Source: Halolamina sp. CBA1230
Lineage (GTDB): Archaea; Halobacteriota; Halobacteria; Halobacteriales; Haloferacaceae
Length of the DNA: 64,000 nucleotides
Assembly: GCF_002025255.2 (NCBI RefSeq)
Contig: NZ_CP054587.1
Location: 2,790,001-2,854,000, forward strand
Reading direction: 5' to 3'
How positions within the stretch are numbered: position 1 is the stretch's first letter; each line of letters starts with the position of its first letter. Below are positions 1 through 7,974 of the stretch, one piece after another. The translations under genes were made by a program, and so were the position numbers. A model generated the notes under the pieces. That model saw only the letters and a list, made by a program, of their open reading frames with translations. It ran no database searches and was not told the origin of the DNA.

Positions 1-1204
1 TGTGGACGCCCGCTGCGGAGAGGAGCAGGAGCGCCGCGGCGACCCGGGCAGCGTCGCCGGCGCTGATACTCGCTCTCGCGTACCGCCAGAGCGCCGTGAG
101 CCCGACGGCTGCGGGGAGCGTCGCGGGGACGAGCACGTGAACGGCGACCCAGGGCTGGCTCACCTCCGACGCGACCGGGAACAGGAGGAGTCCGGCGCCG
201 GCCCAGTAGGCGGCGAAGTTCACCAGCGGCCGCGACCGGCCGGCGTAGCGCTCCCGGAAGAACCCCCAGACGGCGAGCGCGACGACGGGCAGCGCCGTCG
301 CCAGCAGCACCTCGGCGGTGCCGGCGACGAAGGGGAGCAGCGGGTGGTCGTTGGTGTACGTCGGCGGCGCGTACCGACCGAGCACGCGCACCGAGAGGAA
401 CCGCTGCATGGCGCCGAGGGTGCCGGCTTCCAGCGCCGACAGCAGCGTCGACGGCTCCGTGAGGTCGACGCGGCCCCGGGGGAGGTAGAACGCGAGCGCG
501 ACGACGACCGTGATCGCGGCGGCGCGCAGTAGCGCGACGGACCGATTGGCGAGGGCGTCGACGCCGGAACGGGCGCGTTCGCGGAGCGTCGCCGGATCGT
601 CCCCACGAACGCGCACCTCGTCGACGGTCAGCAGCGCCGCGACCAGCCAGCAGCCGAACACCGCGAACACGAACCCCGAAGTGGTGAGCGCGAGGCCGAC
701 GGCCGCCGCCGCGGCGTACAGCGCGCGGCGACTTCCCCGATCCCGCGCGCGCCACGCGAAGCCCACGGCGACGAGCGAGAACGCCGCCAGCGGGAGATCG
801 CCGCGGAGAACACGGGCGTAGTACAGCAGCGGCGGCGCGAGCGCGAGTAGTGTCGCGAGTGCGGCGGTTTCTCCCCCCGAGAGCCCGTTTCGGTCGGGGT
901 CGCGCCGGCGGAACAGCAGCGCCCCGAGCGGCAGCAGGCCGCCGATCAGGGCGACGGGGAGGCGGGCCGCGGCGTCGCTCGTGAGTCCGAGCGCGAACAG
1001 TCGGCGGCCGACGACGTAGAGGAACGGCCCGCCAGCGACGGGGCGGTACTCGTAGACGCCCGTCTCGAGCGAACGGAGCGTCCAGTAGCCCACTCGGGCC
1101 TCGTCCCAGTGGAACGGGCGCGCGCCGATGCCGACCAATCGAGCGAAGACTGCGAGCGCCGTCAGTGCGACGACGGCCCGCTCGACCCGATCGAGTCGGC
1201 GCAT
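1..1204 (-). CDS. Agl23-like multi-pass membrane protein, C-terminus outside the window
   Basis: The frame is open from an ATG at 1204 down to the window edge, so only the first 401 codons are visible. The N-terminus has one hydrophobic helix followed by the HWDEARVGYWTLR motif (residues 32-44), then many hydrophobic helices separated by Arg-rich loops. This motif and layout match the haloarchaeal family annotated as flippase activity-associated protein Agl23 (TIGR03663), which resembles the dolichyl-phosphate-mannose glycosyltransferase superfamily. The Asp-Glu pair after the first helix is where GT-C glycosyltransferases keep their catalytic acid. A role in N-glycosylation or lipid-linked glycan handling at the cell membrane is inferred. 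Short tandem repeats lie directly upstream. Confidence 0.75.
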   Translation of the reverse strand, partial: MRRLDRVERAVVALTALAVFARLVGIGARPFHWDEARVGYWTLRSLETGVYEYRPVAGGPFLYVVGRRLFALGLTSDAAARLPVALIGGLLPLGALLFRRRDPDRNGLSGGETAALATLLALAPPLLYYARVLRGDLPLAAFSLVAVGFAWRARDRGSRRALYAAAAAVGLALTTSGFVFAVFGCWLVAALLTVDEVRVRGDDPATLRERARSGVDALANRSVALLRAAAITVVVALAFYLPRGRVDLTEPSTLLSALEAGTLGAMQRFLSVRVLGRYAPPTYTNDHPLLPFVAGTAEVLLATALPVVALAVWGFFRERYAGRSRPLVNFAAYWAGAGLLLFPVASEVSQPWVAVHVLVPATLPAAVGLTALWRYARASISAGDAARVAAALLLLSAAGVH

Positions 1205-1234
1205 GGGCGTCCCTGCCGCGCGCTGTGGCAAGAA

Positions 1235-1333
1235 GGTTCGGAAGCGCTATCGGCGCGAGGGAACGTTCGGAAGCGGCCCCGCCGCGAGGGAACGTTCGGA
1301 AGCGGCCCCGCCGCGAGGGAACGTTCGGAAGCG
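1235..1333. repeat. 29-bp tandem repeat in an intergenic promoter region
   Basis: Two perfect 29-bp units lie at 1255-1283 and 1284-1312, followed by a partial third (1313-1333) and preceded by a degenerate copy (1235-1247). The core of each unit is GGAACGTTCGGAAGCG and contains the palindrome AACGTT. The array fills most of the space between the divergent starts at 1204 and 1363. Confidence 0.85.
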
Positions 1334-1362
1334 CCTTTGGGGCGAGCGCCCGACCGTCGGCC

Positions 1363-1650
1363 ATGAGCGTGCTCGACTCCCTCCCGGATCGCCCGCTGAC
1401 CGACGCCGAACTCGCCTCGTTCAACCGCTCGGACGCGCTGGAGATCGCCGTCGACGTGGCGGACCGCGAGGGCGCCGGCGAAGGGGCGATCGTGGGGCTG
1501 CTCCTCGCGACGGAGGACTGGGTGAAGGGGATCGTGTACGACCACGACGGCTGGCGCGTCGCGGAGACGGTCCCGCTCGGTGAGGGGGAGAACGAGCGCT
1601 ACGAGGGGATGCAGACCTGTGAGTCGGCGGTACGGGCGGCGCTGGACTGA
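1363..1650 (+). CDS. Small acidic haloarchaeal protein of unknown function
   Basis: This 95-residue soluble protein starts at the ATG at 1363; the open frame extends further upstream, but only through the tandem repeats. It is acidic, with no signal peptide, membrane segment or Cys motif. The central part (LLLATEDWVKGIVYDHDGWRV cut to its core, residues about 46-66) looks like a small beta-sheet domain. I do not recognise a characterised family. It precedes the universal stress protein by 41 bp and may be co-transcribed with it, although uspA has its own T-rich box. Confidence 0.7.
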   Translation: MSVLDSLPDRPLTDAELASFNRSDALEIAVDVADREGAGEGAIVGLLLATEDWVKGIVYDHDGWRVAETVPLGEGENERYEGMQTCESAVRAALD

Positions 1651-1691
1651 ACCGTGGTTTCTAATCCCTCCCGCCCTACGGTCACGACGAG

Positions 1692-2126
1692 ATGTACGAC
1701 GACATCCTCGTTCCCACCGACGGAAGCCCCGCGGCGACCGCCGCGATCGACCACGCCGTCTCGCTCGCGGAGACGTACGACGCCACCATCCACGCGCTGT
1801 ACGTCGTCGACGCCAGCGCGTTCTCCTCGATCGAGTCCGGCTCCGAACTGGTGATCGACGCGCTGGAGGAGGAGGGCCAGCGGGCGGTCGAGGAGGTCGT
1901 CGACGCCGCCGAGGCCGCGGGCATCGACATCGAGACCCATATCGTCTCCGGCACCGCCTACCGCCGCATCCTCGACTACGTCGACAGCGAGGACGTCGAT
2001 CTGGTCGTGATGGGTACCCACGGCCGCAGCGGCGTCGAGCGGTTCCTGCTGGGCAGCGTCACCGAGCGCGTCGTCCGCACCTGCGACGTGCCCGTGCTCA
2101 CGATCCGGCACAAGGACGAGGAGTAG
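1692..2126 (+). CDS. Universal stress protein, UspA family
   Basis: A 144-residue single-domain Usp protein. The N-terminus reads DDILVPTDGS, as usual for the first strand and ATP-binding loop. The C-terminal half carries the ATP-binding signature G-x2-G-x9-G-S at G108, G111, G121 and S122 (GTHGRSGVERFLLGS). This is the ATP-binding (UspFG/MJ0577-like) subtype rather than the non-binding UspA subtype. It is expected to form cytoplasmic dimers. A T-rich box TTCTAATC about 27-34 nt upstream suggests a leaderless transcript. Haloarchaea carry many paralogues, so the specific stress is unknown. Confidence 0.92.
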   Translation: MYDDILVPTDGSPAATAAIDHAVSLAETYDATIHALYVVDASAFSSIESGSELVIDALEEEGQRAVEEVVDAAEAAGIDIETHIVSGTAYRRILDYVDSEDVDLVVMGTHGRSGVERFLLGSVTERVVRTCDVPVLTIRHKDEE

Positions 2127-2174
2127 ATACGGATCGGGAAACGCTTTTCTCGGCTCCCTACCCAGTCCAGAGGG

Positions 2175-2510
2175 ATGACCGAGCACACCGTGGAGTTCGT
2201 CGGCACCGGCGAGACCATCCAGGTCCCGGAGAGCCGGCCGATCCTGCAGGTCTGCATGGAGGAGGGGATCGCCCAGGAGTACTCCTGTCGCGTCGGGATG
2301 TGTCTGGCCTGTTCGGCCGAGATACTCGAAGGCGAAGTCGAACAGACCGTCGTCGAACAGCGCGCGCTGACCGAGGAGGAGGCCGAGGACTACGCGCTGA
2401 CCTGCATGGCCCGCCCGAAATCCGACCTGAAACTCGACCGCGGGAGCTACCCGCCGAGCATCGAGGACGCCGAGGCCGACGCCGCGGACGCGGCAGCGGA
2501 CGACGACTGA
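2175..2510 (+). CDS. 2Fe-2S ferredoxin, plant type
   Basis: A 111-residue protein with the plant-type 2Fe-2S ligands C38, C43, C46 and C77 (YSCRVGMCLACS, then LTCMARP). The region from residue 85 onward is an acidic Asp/Ala tail. It is smaller than the classic 128-residue halobacterial ferredoxin, which has an inserted acidic domain, and so belongs to the shorter paralogue group. It is an electron carrier in the cytoplasm; the partner is not shown by the sequence. Its stop codon lies immediately before a row of three hairpins. The neighbouring convergent gene encodes a rhodanese/beta-lactamase-fold protein, which hints at redox or sulfur chemistry. Confidence 0.92.
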   Translation: MTEHTVEFVGTGETIQVPESRPILQVCMEEGIAQEYSCRVGMCLACSAEILEGEVEQTVVEQRALTEEEAEDYALTCMARPKSDLKLDRGSYPPSIEDAEADAADAAADDD

Positions 2511-2609
2511 GGCGCGGCGACCGTCAGCCGCGCCTCTGTGACGACGGATCTCGCCGGCAAGTTGAGCCGGCGAGGACGACTGATCAGCCCGGCGACGGTC
2601 GGCCGGGCT
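2511..2609. terminator. Row of three 8-bp stem-loops between convergent genes
   Basis: Three perfect hairpins follow the ferredoxin stop: GGCGCGGC/GCCGCGCC (2511-2534, loop GACCGTCA), TCGCCGGC/GCCGGCGA (2551-2573, 7-nt loop) and AGCCCGGC/GCCGGGCT (2586-2609, loop GACGGTCG). Each is next to a copy of GACGACTGA (2502-2510, 2575-2583, 2611-2619). The stem sequences differ but pairing is kept in all three. The position between convergent genes suggests a bidirectional terminator or mRNA-end element; that role is inferred. Confidence 0.6.
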
Positions 2610-2643
2610 GGACGACTGACGGCCTCGGACCGTTCTTTCTTCG

Positions 2644-3801
2644 CTACCCCGCCGCGCAGTTGTTGGGCCCGAGTTCGAGGTCGAACGCCGTCCCGTCGTC
2701 GACCGCTTCGGCCCCGAGGTTGATCCGGATGATCTGCGCGTCGTTGGACGGGCGCTCGGGCAGCGATCCAGTCACTTCTTCGACGAACTCGGACTCCGAG
2801 CGCGAGAGCAGGTCGTGTCTGTCTCGGAGGGCACCGATCGTGGCGACGTACCGGCCCTCGTCGTCCGCGCTGGTCGCCGTCGCGACGTGCCCCGGCGCGA
2901 TTCGGGTTTCGTCCGGCAGGTCGAGGAGTTCCGAGAGCGATCCGTGGAGCTGTCGGGCCATCGCCTCGACGTCTCCTTCCTCGACCGCGAGATCCGGCCG
3001 CGCGACCGCGTCGAGGAACAGCGTGTCGCCCGCGAGCAGCAGGTCGCCGTGCTCGCCGTCCGCGATCCGGAACCCCACGCCCTCGGGGGTGTGCCCCGGC
3101 AACGCGAGCGTTTCGAGTCCGGCGTCGCCGACGGCCAGTTCCTCGCCGTCCGCCAGCAGGCGGTCCGGGTCGAACTCGATGCCGCGTTCGTCGACGCCCT
3201 CCGGCAGCACGATTTCGGCGTCGGTCGCGTCGGCGACGGCGCGGACGCCGCTGACGTGGTCGGCGTGGACGTGCGTGTCGACCGCGTACCGGACTGTCGC
3301 GCCGTGATCCGCCGCGTCGTCGGCGTAGCGGTCGGCGAACGCTCGCAGCGGGTCGACGACCGCGGCCTCGTCGCCCGAGACGAGCAGGTAGCCCAGACAG
3401 CCCGAGGAGGGGCGCTGGTACTGGAGCACCGTCCCGTCGGTAAAGGGAACCTCCACCGCCTCGTACTCGCGGGCCCACGCCTCCATCCCGCCGGCGAGGT
3501 TCCGGGCGTCGATATCCTCGTCGCGGAGCTGTTCGGCCACCTCGGCGCTGGCCTCGCCGACGCCACAGACGACGAGGATCGGCTCCGGCCCGTCGGGGAC
3601 GAGTTCGTCGGTCGTCCCCTTCGCCCGCGCGGCGATGAACTGCTGGTGGGGGATCTGGACCGCCTCGGGGGCGTCGACATGCCACGACTCGAACTCGTCG
3701 CGGTCCCGCACGTCGAGCACGGTGAACGCCCGATCCTCGCGCTGCCACGCCGCGAGTTCGGCGGCGTCGACGGCCGACGTGTCACCCTGACTCTCGGACA
3801 T
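2644..3801 (-). CDS. Rhodanese domain fused to a metallo-beta-lactamase-fold hydrolase
   Basis: A 385-residue protein starting at ATG 3801; an upstream in-frame codon at 3828 is less likely. Residues 8-118 form a rhodanese domain with the candidate active Cys at C79 (VVCGVGEAS). Residues 120-385 are a metallo-beta-lactamase fold with THVHADH (H177, H179, D181, H182), then GHTPEGVGF and LLAGDTLF as later metal-ligand motifs. The beta-lactamase part resembles ETHE1-type persulfide dioxygenases and glyoxalase II. The rhodanese domain comes first here, whereas many persulfide-dioxygenase fusions have it at the C-terminus. Likely substrates are glutathione-like or low-molecular-weight thiol persulfides; haloarchaea use gamma-glutamylcysteine, so the exact thiol is open. 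Confidence 0.85.
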   Translation of the reverse strand: MSESQGDTSAVDAAELAAWQREDRAFTVLDVRDRDEFESWHVDAPEAVQIPHQQFIAARAKGTTDELVPDGPEPILVVCGVGEASAEVAEQLRDEDIDARNLAGGMEAWAREYEAVEVPFTDGTVLQYQRPSSGCLGYLLVSGDEAAVVDPLRAFADRYADDAADHGATVRYAVDTHVHADHVSGVRAVADATDAEIVLPEGVDERGIEFDPDRLLADGEELAVGDAGLETLALPGHTPEGVGFRIADGEHGDLLLAGDTLFLDAVARPDLAVEEGDVEAMARQLHGSLSELLDLPDETRIAPGHVATATSADDEGRYVATIGALRDRHDLLSRSESEFVEEVTGSLPERPSNDAQIIRINLGAEAVDDGTAFDLELGPNNCAAG

Positions 3802-3882
3802 GGCTCGGGGTAGGGCGGGCGCGGGCAAAACGTCGGCGCCCGGGCCGGGAGACCTTTCCTCGCGCCGGCCGAACCCGTGAGT

Positions 3883-4515
3883 ATGGACGGCGCGACGTTC
3901 CGCGAGCAGGTGACCGAGGCGAAGGAGACCGAACTGAACCGACTCGGCTCGAACAAGCTACTGGTCGCGCTCACCGACGCCGACCTCACGGCCCGGCGCG
4001 TGCTCGAAGCGGCCGCCGACTCCGAACACGCCGCCCACACCACGTTCTCCGAGTGGGCCGAGGACGAGCCGAACGAGCGGGCCCGCGAGGCGTTCGCCGA
4101 CGTGGCCGACCGCGAGGCCGACCACCGCGAGCGCGTGCTCGACGCGATGGACGACGGGTACGAGCCGAACGACGGCGGTGCGCTCCACGAGTACCTCCGC
4201 GGCCGCGAGGGCACAGTCCTGCGCGTGGCCGCGGGGATGGTCGGGCGCGGGCTGGTGGCCGATCGAACCCACCAGCAGGTGGTCTCCTTCTTCGTCAACG
4301 AGGCCGACACCGCCCGGGCGGATCTGTTCCGCGAGCTGCGCGAGGAGACCGAGTCGGGGACCGAACGCGGGCTGGAGCTACTGGAGACGCTGTGTGCCGA
4401 CGAGGACGACTGGGCGGACGCCCGCGACGTCGCCGAGTACACGGTCCAGGTCGCCTACGACGACTACGCCGACGCGCTGGAGGGGATGGGCGTCGATCCC
4501 AAACCCGTCTGCTGA
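3883..4515 (+). CDS. Rubrerythrin-like, ferritin-fold helical protein
   Basis: A 210-residue, almost entirely helical acidic protein. I chose ATG 3883 over an in-frame GTG six bases earlier. It has repeated Glu/His clusters of the ferritin-like di-iron type, such as DSEHAAHTTFSEWAEDE (near residue 45) and ADREADHRERVLD (near residue 75), and later FFVNEADTARADLF. I cannot confirm a complete set of di-iron ligands. It matches the haloarchaeal proteins annotated as rubrerythrin family, but lacks the C-terminal rubredoxin domain of true rubrerythrin. A role in iron handling or peroxide defence is inferred from the fold only. Confidence 0.6.
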   Translation: MDGATFREQVTEAKETELNRLGSNKLLVALTDADLTARRVLEAAADSEHAAHTTFSEWAEDEPNERAREAFADVADREADHRERVLDAMDDGYEPNDGGALHEYLRGREGTVLRVAAGMVGRGLVADRTHQQVVSFFVNEADTARADLFRELREETESGTERGLELLETLCADEDDWADARDVAEYTVQVAYDDYADALEGMGVDPKPVC

Positions 4516-4577
4516 GTCCGAAACGAGTTCGGCCCAACTTTGAAACGGCTCGGTGAACAAGCGCCCGGATAGAGGGT

Positions 4578-4760
4578 ATGAGCGTGGGACTCCTGAGTTC
4601 CATCTCGGACGCGATCTCCGACGGGTCCGACGACGACGACGTGTTCACCTACCAGTGCGCGTCGTGTGGCTCCGAGTTCGACCTGCCGAAGACCCGCATG
4701 ATCGGCGTCCGCTGCCCCGACTGCCGCTCGATGGACGTCCGGGACGCGTCCGAGAGCTGA
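4578..4760 (+). CDS. Small single zinc-ribbon protein
   Basis: A 60-residue protein with one zinc ribbon formed by C27-x2-C30 (QCASCGSEF) and C46-x2-C49 (RCPDCRS). The first 22 residues are a helical, Asp-rich lead. This is one of the many haloarchaeal zinc-finger micro-proteins. Function is unknown; such proteins may bind nucleic acid or protein partners. It lies 62 bp downstream of the rubrerythrin-like gene and 42 bp before the DUF2797 gene, all on the same strand. Confidence 0.8.
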   Translation: MSVGLLSSISDAISDGSDDDDVFTYQCASCGSEFDLPKTRMIGVRCPDCRSMDVRDASES

Positions 4761-4802
4761 GCCCGGACGCCGGTCGAACGACCGGCTGTTCTCGCGTTTT
4801 TC

Positions 4803-5594
4803 GTGACCGATGGACAGCCCTATGTCCGGCGCCACCCAAGCCGGCGTGTGCAGTTCGTGGGCTACGATTCGGGTGACGGCGGCCTGCTGCTCGCCGACGG
4901 TGGCGGCGTCGAGTACGTCGACCTGACGCCCGGGACCGAACTCGCCTACACGCTGGGCGAGCGCCACTGTGCGGGCGTCGTCGACGACGGCGAGCACGTC
5001 GCCTGCGACGCCGACGGTGTGCCGTACTGCGACCAGCACAGCCACGTCTGGGTCTGTGCGAAATGTACCGGCGAGTGTCTGAAAGACGAGATGGACTGTT
5101 TCGAGGACCACGCGGTGTACCTCGCGGCGTTCGCCCCCGACACGTTCAAGGTCGGCGTCACCCGGGAGTGGCGCCTCGAAACCCGGCTGCTGGAGCAGGG
5201 TGCCGACCGCGCGGCCCACATCCGGACTGTCGACGACGGCCGCGCCGCCCGGCGGATCGAGGCCGGTATCGCCGAGCGCATCCCGGACCGGATCCGTGTG
5301 CCCACGAAGATCGACGGGCTCCACCGCTCGGTCGACGACGACGCGTGGACGAGGCTGCTCGACGAGTTCGACCCCATCGACACGTTCGACTTCGACTACG
5401 GGCTCAACCTCGCGGATCGACCGGTCGCGGAGACGATGGCCAGCGGCACCGTTCGCGGCGTGAAGGGGCGGATCCTCCTGCTCGACCGCGGCGGCAGCAC
5501 GTACGCCGTCGACCTGCGGGAACTGGTGGGGTACGAGGTGCAGGAGGGGGCGACCGAGCGCGAGATGCAGTCGAGCCTGGGCGCCTTTGGCTGA
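4803..5594 (+). CDS. DUF2797 protein
   Basis: A 263-residue protein; the start is taken as GTG 4803, although a later start is possible. A Cys/His-rich N-terminal zinc module (RHCAGVV, then CDQH, CAKC, GEC and MDC between residues about 55 and 100) precedes the segment TFKVGVTREWRLETRLLEQG. That segment is characteristic of DUF2797 and resembles a GIY-YIG-like core (KVGVT). The C-terminal third is a small beta domain. DUF2797 proteins occur across archaea and actinobacteria and have no established function. It precedes SBDS by 44 bp, but SBDS has its own TATA-like box. Confidence 0.8.
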   Translation: MTDGQPYVRRHPSRRVQFVGYDSGDGGLLLADGGGVEYVDLTPGTELAYTLGERHCAGVVDDGEHVACDADGVPYCDQHSHVWVCAKCTGECLKDEMDCFEDHAVYLAAFAPDTFKVGVTREWRLETRLLEQGADRAAHIRTVDDGRAARRIEAGIAERIPDRIRVPTKIDGLHRSVDDDAWTRLLDEFDPIDTFDFDYGLNLADRPVAETMASGTVRGVKGRILLLDRGGSTYAVDLRELVGYEVQEGATEREMQSSLGAFG

Positions 5595-5608
5595 CCGGAG
5601 GGCGACGG

Positions 5609-5615
5609 TTTATGG
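5609..5615 (+). promoter_or_regulatory. TATA-like box of the SBDS gene
   Basis: TTTATGG lies 24-30 nt before the SBDS start codon at 5639. There is no Shine-Dalgarno sequence between them, which fits a leaderless haloarchaeal transcript. Confidence 0.55.
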
Positions 5616-5638
5616 TCCCGGCCGTGGAACCCTGAAGC

Positions 5639-6364
5639 ATGATTCCGCTCGACGAAGCCGTCACCGCACGCTTGGAGTCCCACGGCGAGCGTTTCGAAGT
5701 GCTCATCGACCCCGACGCCGCCCTCGCGATGAAACGCGGGGAGTTCGACGGCGAGCTGGAGGACGTCATCGCCGCGGAGGACGTGTTCGAGAACGCCTCG
5801 CGGGGGGATCGCCCCGCGGAGGACGACCTCGAGGAAGTGTTCGGCACGACTGACCCGCTGGAGATCATCCCCGAGATCGTCGAGCGCGGGGAGATCCAGA
5901 TCACCGCCGAGCAGCGCAAGGAGATGGAGGAGCAGAAGCACAACGCGCTGGTCAACAAGATCGCCCGGAACGCGGTCAACCCCCAGATGGACAACGCGCC
6001 CCACCCGCCGGAACGCATCGAGCGGGCGCTCGAGGAGGCCGGCTTCTCGGTCGATCCGATGGAGCCCGTGGAGTCACAGGTCGACGACGCGCTCGACGCG
6101 CTCCGGCCGGTGATCCCCATCCGGTTCGACGAGGTGACCGTCGCCGTCAACGTCCCCGCGGACTACGCTGGCAGCGCCCAGGCGAAGATCCGTCAGTACG
6201 GCGACCTCGAACGCGAGGAGTGGCAGGCCGACGGCTCCTGGATCGGCGTCGTCACGTTCCCCGCCGGGATGCAGAACGACTTCTACGACATGGTCAACGA
6301 GCAGACCAGCGGCGAGGCCGAGACACGGATCGTCAAGGAGAAAGACGACATCAAGACGCGCTAG
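5639..6364 (+). CDS. SBDS ribosome maturation protein (Sdo1 homologue)
   Basis: A 241-residue protein of normal archaeal SBDS length. The N-terminal FYSH domain (MIPLDEAVTARLESHGERFEV cut to its core, residues 1-85) is followed by the three-helix domain with the conserved stretch NKIARNAVNPQ (near residue 106) and HPPERIERALEEA, then a ferredoxin-like third domain ending IVKEKDDIKTR. SBDS helps release the anti-association factor IF6 from the large ribosomal subunit. In many euryarchaea it neighbours proteasome and exosome genes; here it is followed by a convergent FUN14 gene. Confidence 0.97.
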   Translation: MIPLDEAVTARLESHGERFEVLIDPDAALAMKRGEFDGELEDVIAAEDVFENASRGDRPAEDDLEEVFGTTDPLEIIPEIVERGEIQITAEQRKEMEEQKHNALVNKIARNAVNPQMDNAPHPPERIERALEEAGFSVDPMEPVESQVDDALDALRPVIPIRFDEVTVAVNVPADYAGSAQAKIRQYGDLEREEWQADGSWIGVVTFPAGMQNDFYDMVNEQTSGEAETRIVKEKDDIKTR

Positions 6365-6402
6365 CCGGGCCGAACCCAGTTAGGCGTGTTCGGCATTCCC
6401 GA

Positions 6403-6738
6403 TCAGGCGCGCCGCCAGCCGAGGTAGAAGCCGGCGGTGAACCCGGCCGACACCGAGATCGTCGAGAGGACCGTCTCGACCCACGACGGCGGCGCCCCGC
6501 TTGCGGCGTCCTGTCCGGCCCCCATCAGCCCGGAGGTCAGCTTCTCCCAGTCGACGGTGATGATCTCGCGGGACTCGAGGAACTTGAACAGCGCCAGTTC
6601 GATGCCGATCAGGACGGCGATGATCTTGGCGACCTTCTTCGCGGCGAACCCGACCAGTGCGCCGATCAGCCCCCCGGAGCCGGCCTCCACCCCGAGCTGC
6701 TGGAAGTCGAGTTCTAACTGTAAGACGGCGGGATCCAT
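6403..6738 (-). CDS. FUN14-family small membrane protein
   Basis: A 111-residue protein starting at ATG 6738. Its Gly-rich region LIGALVGFAAKKVAKIIAVL (near residues 25-44) and a second hydrophobic helix near the C-terminus (STISVSAGFTAGFYLGWRR) fit the FUN14 family of two- or three-helix membrane proteins. In eukaryotes FUNDC1 is a mitophagy receptor; archaeal members have no known role. It is convergent with SBDS and divergent from the cis-prenyltransferase at 6934. Related proteins are widespread in haloarchaea. Confidence 0.85.
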   Translation of the reverse strand: MDPAVLQLELDFQQLGVEAGSGGLIGALVGFAAKKVAKIIAVLIGIELALFKFLESREIITVDWEKLTSGLMGAGQDAASGAPPSWVETVLSTISVSAGFTAGFYLGWRRA

Positions 6739-6933
6739 GACCGCACCTGCGTCGCTCTCCGTTAAGTGGTTTGTGGGACACCCGTTCCGTGAGCTGCCCG
6801 GCGACGGTCGACGCCGGGACCGATTTCGACGTCGACCTGCCCGGGATCGTCCAGACGGTCGAAGGCGGAACGGCGGTGTTAGGCAGCGATTTGCGTCACA
6901 AGACTCATACGCCGCGCCGGTCCAGAGACAGCC

Positions 6934-7863
6934 ATGAAGCAGTGGGTCCGAGAGCAAGTCGGCCGGGCCTACGAGCGCCTGCTCCGCCGCGAGGGCGAGG
7001 GCGGCCCCTCCCACGTCGCGATCATCCAGGACGGGAACCGCCGCTACGCGAGAGAGCGGGGCGACGACGCCACCGAGGGCCACCGTGCCGGCGCCGAGAC
7101 CACCGAACAGGTGCTCGAGTGGTGTCAGGATCTCGGCGTGAAGGAGCTCACCCTCTACGCGTTCTCGACGGAGAACTTCAAGCGTCCGCCGGCGGAGCGC
7201 GAACAGCTCTACGACCTGCTCGAGGAGAAGCTCACGTCGATCGCCGACAACGACCGCATCCACGAGAACGGGGTGGCGATCCGCGCGATCGGCGAGACCG
7301 ACCGCCTGCCCGAGCGCGTCCGCGAGGCGATCCGCTACGCCGAGAACCGGACCGCCGACTACGACTCGTTCCGGCTCAACGTCGCGCTGGCGTACGGCGG
7401 CCGGAACGAGCTCCTCCGGGCCGCACGCGACGTGCTCGAAGACGTCGACGCCGGCGACCTGGACCCCGCCGACATCGACATCGACCTCGTCGACGACCGG
7501 CTCTACGGCCGGCAGGTCCGCGACGTCGACCTGATCATCCGCACCGGCGGCGACGAGCGCACCTCGAACTTCCTCCCCTGGCACGCCAACGGGAACGAGG
7601 CGGCGGCGTACTTCTGTGCCCCCTACTGGCCGGAGTTCTCGAAGGTCGACTTCCTACGGGGGATCCGCACCTACCAGTCCCGCGAGCGATCCTGGCAGCG
7701 CACCCGCCGGGAGCGCGCGGCCGCCATCGTTCGCGCGGTCGCGGAGACCGAACTCGCCGAGGCGCGGACGGTCGCCGGCCGGCTGCGCGAGAAACTGCCC
7801 GGCGGCGCCGCCCCGGAGATCGACGCCGAACTGGACGGCTCCGCCGGCGAGTCGGCGGACTGA
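6934..7863 (+). CDS. uppS: Cis-prenyltransferase (polyprenyl diphosphate synthase), catalytic subunit type
   Basis: A 309-residue cis-prenyltransferase that extends an allylic diphosphate with isopentenyl diphosphate to make the long polyprenyl (dolichol-type) carrier used for glycan transfer. The catalytic motif IIQDGNRRYARERG is present (D33, G34, N35, R36), as are STENFKRP (E80-N81-F82) and the diphosphate-binding RTGGDERTSNF (R203-F213). The Mg-binding Glu equivalent is probably E222 in NEAAAYF. After that point the sequence departs from bacterial UppS: there is no SELYFTD and no C-terminal RxG motif. Those motifs occur instead in the convergent neighbour at 7975. A box GACTCATAC lies about 25-31 nt upstream. 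Confidence 0.93.
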   Translation: MKQWVREQVGRAYERLLRREGEGGPSHVAIIQDGNRRYARERGDDATEGHRAGAETTEQVLEWCQDLGVKELTLYAFSTENFKRPPAEREQLYDLLEEKLTSIADNDRIHENGVAIRAIGETDRLPERVREAIRYAENRTADYDSFRLNVALAYGGRNELLRAARDVLEDVDAGDLDPADIDIDLVDDRLYGRQVRDVDLIIRTGGDERTSNFLPWHANGNEAAAYFCAPYWPEFSKVDFLRGIRTYQSRERSWQRTRRERAAAIVRAVAETELAEARTVAGRLREKLPGGAAPEIDAELDGSAGESAD

Positions 7864-7866
7864 TCG

Positions 7867-7959
7867 ACTCGGCACGTGGTCAGGCGAGTCGGGCGACGGG
7901 TCTACTCGGCACGTGGTCAGGCGAGTCGGGCGACGGGTCTACTCGGCACGCGGTCAGGC
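7867..7959. repeat. 37-bp tandem repeat between convergent cis-prenyltransferase genes
   Basis: Two identical 37-bp units, each beginning ACTCGGCACGTGGTCAGGCG, lie at 7867-7903 and 7904-7940. A third partial and slightly changed copy occupies 7941-7959. The array fills the whole gap between the uppS stop and the stop of the convergent gene. Confidence 0.9.
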
Positions 7960-7974
7960 AAACCACCCGACTGC

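Noticed and set aside
1235-1333. Possible CRISPR array at the 29-bp repeats
   Set aside because: The units are directly adjacent with no variable spacers and no cas gene is near.
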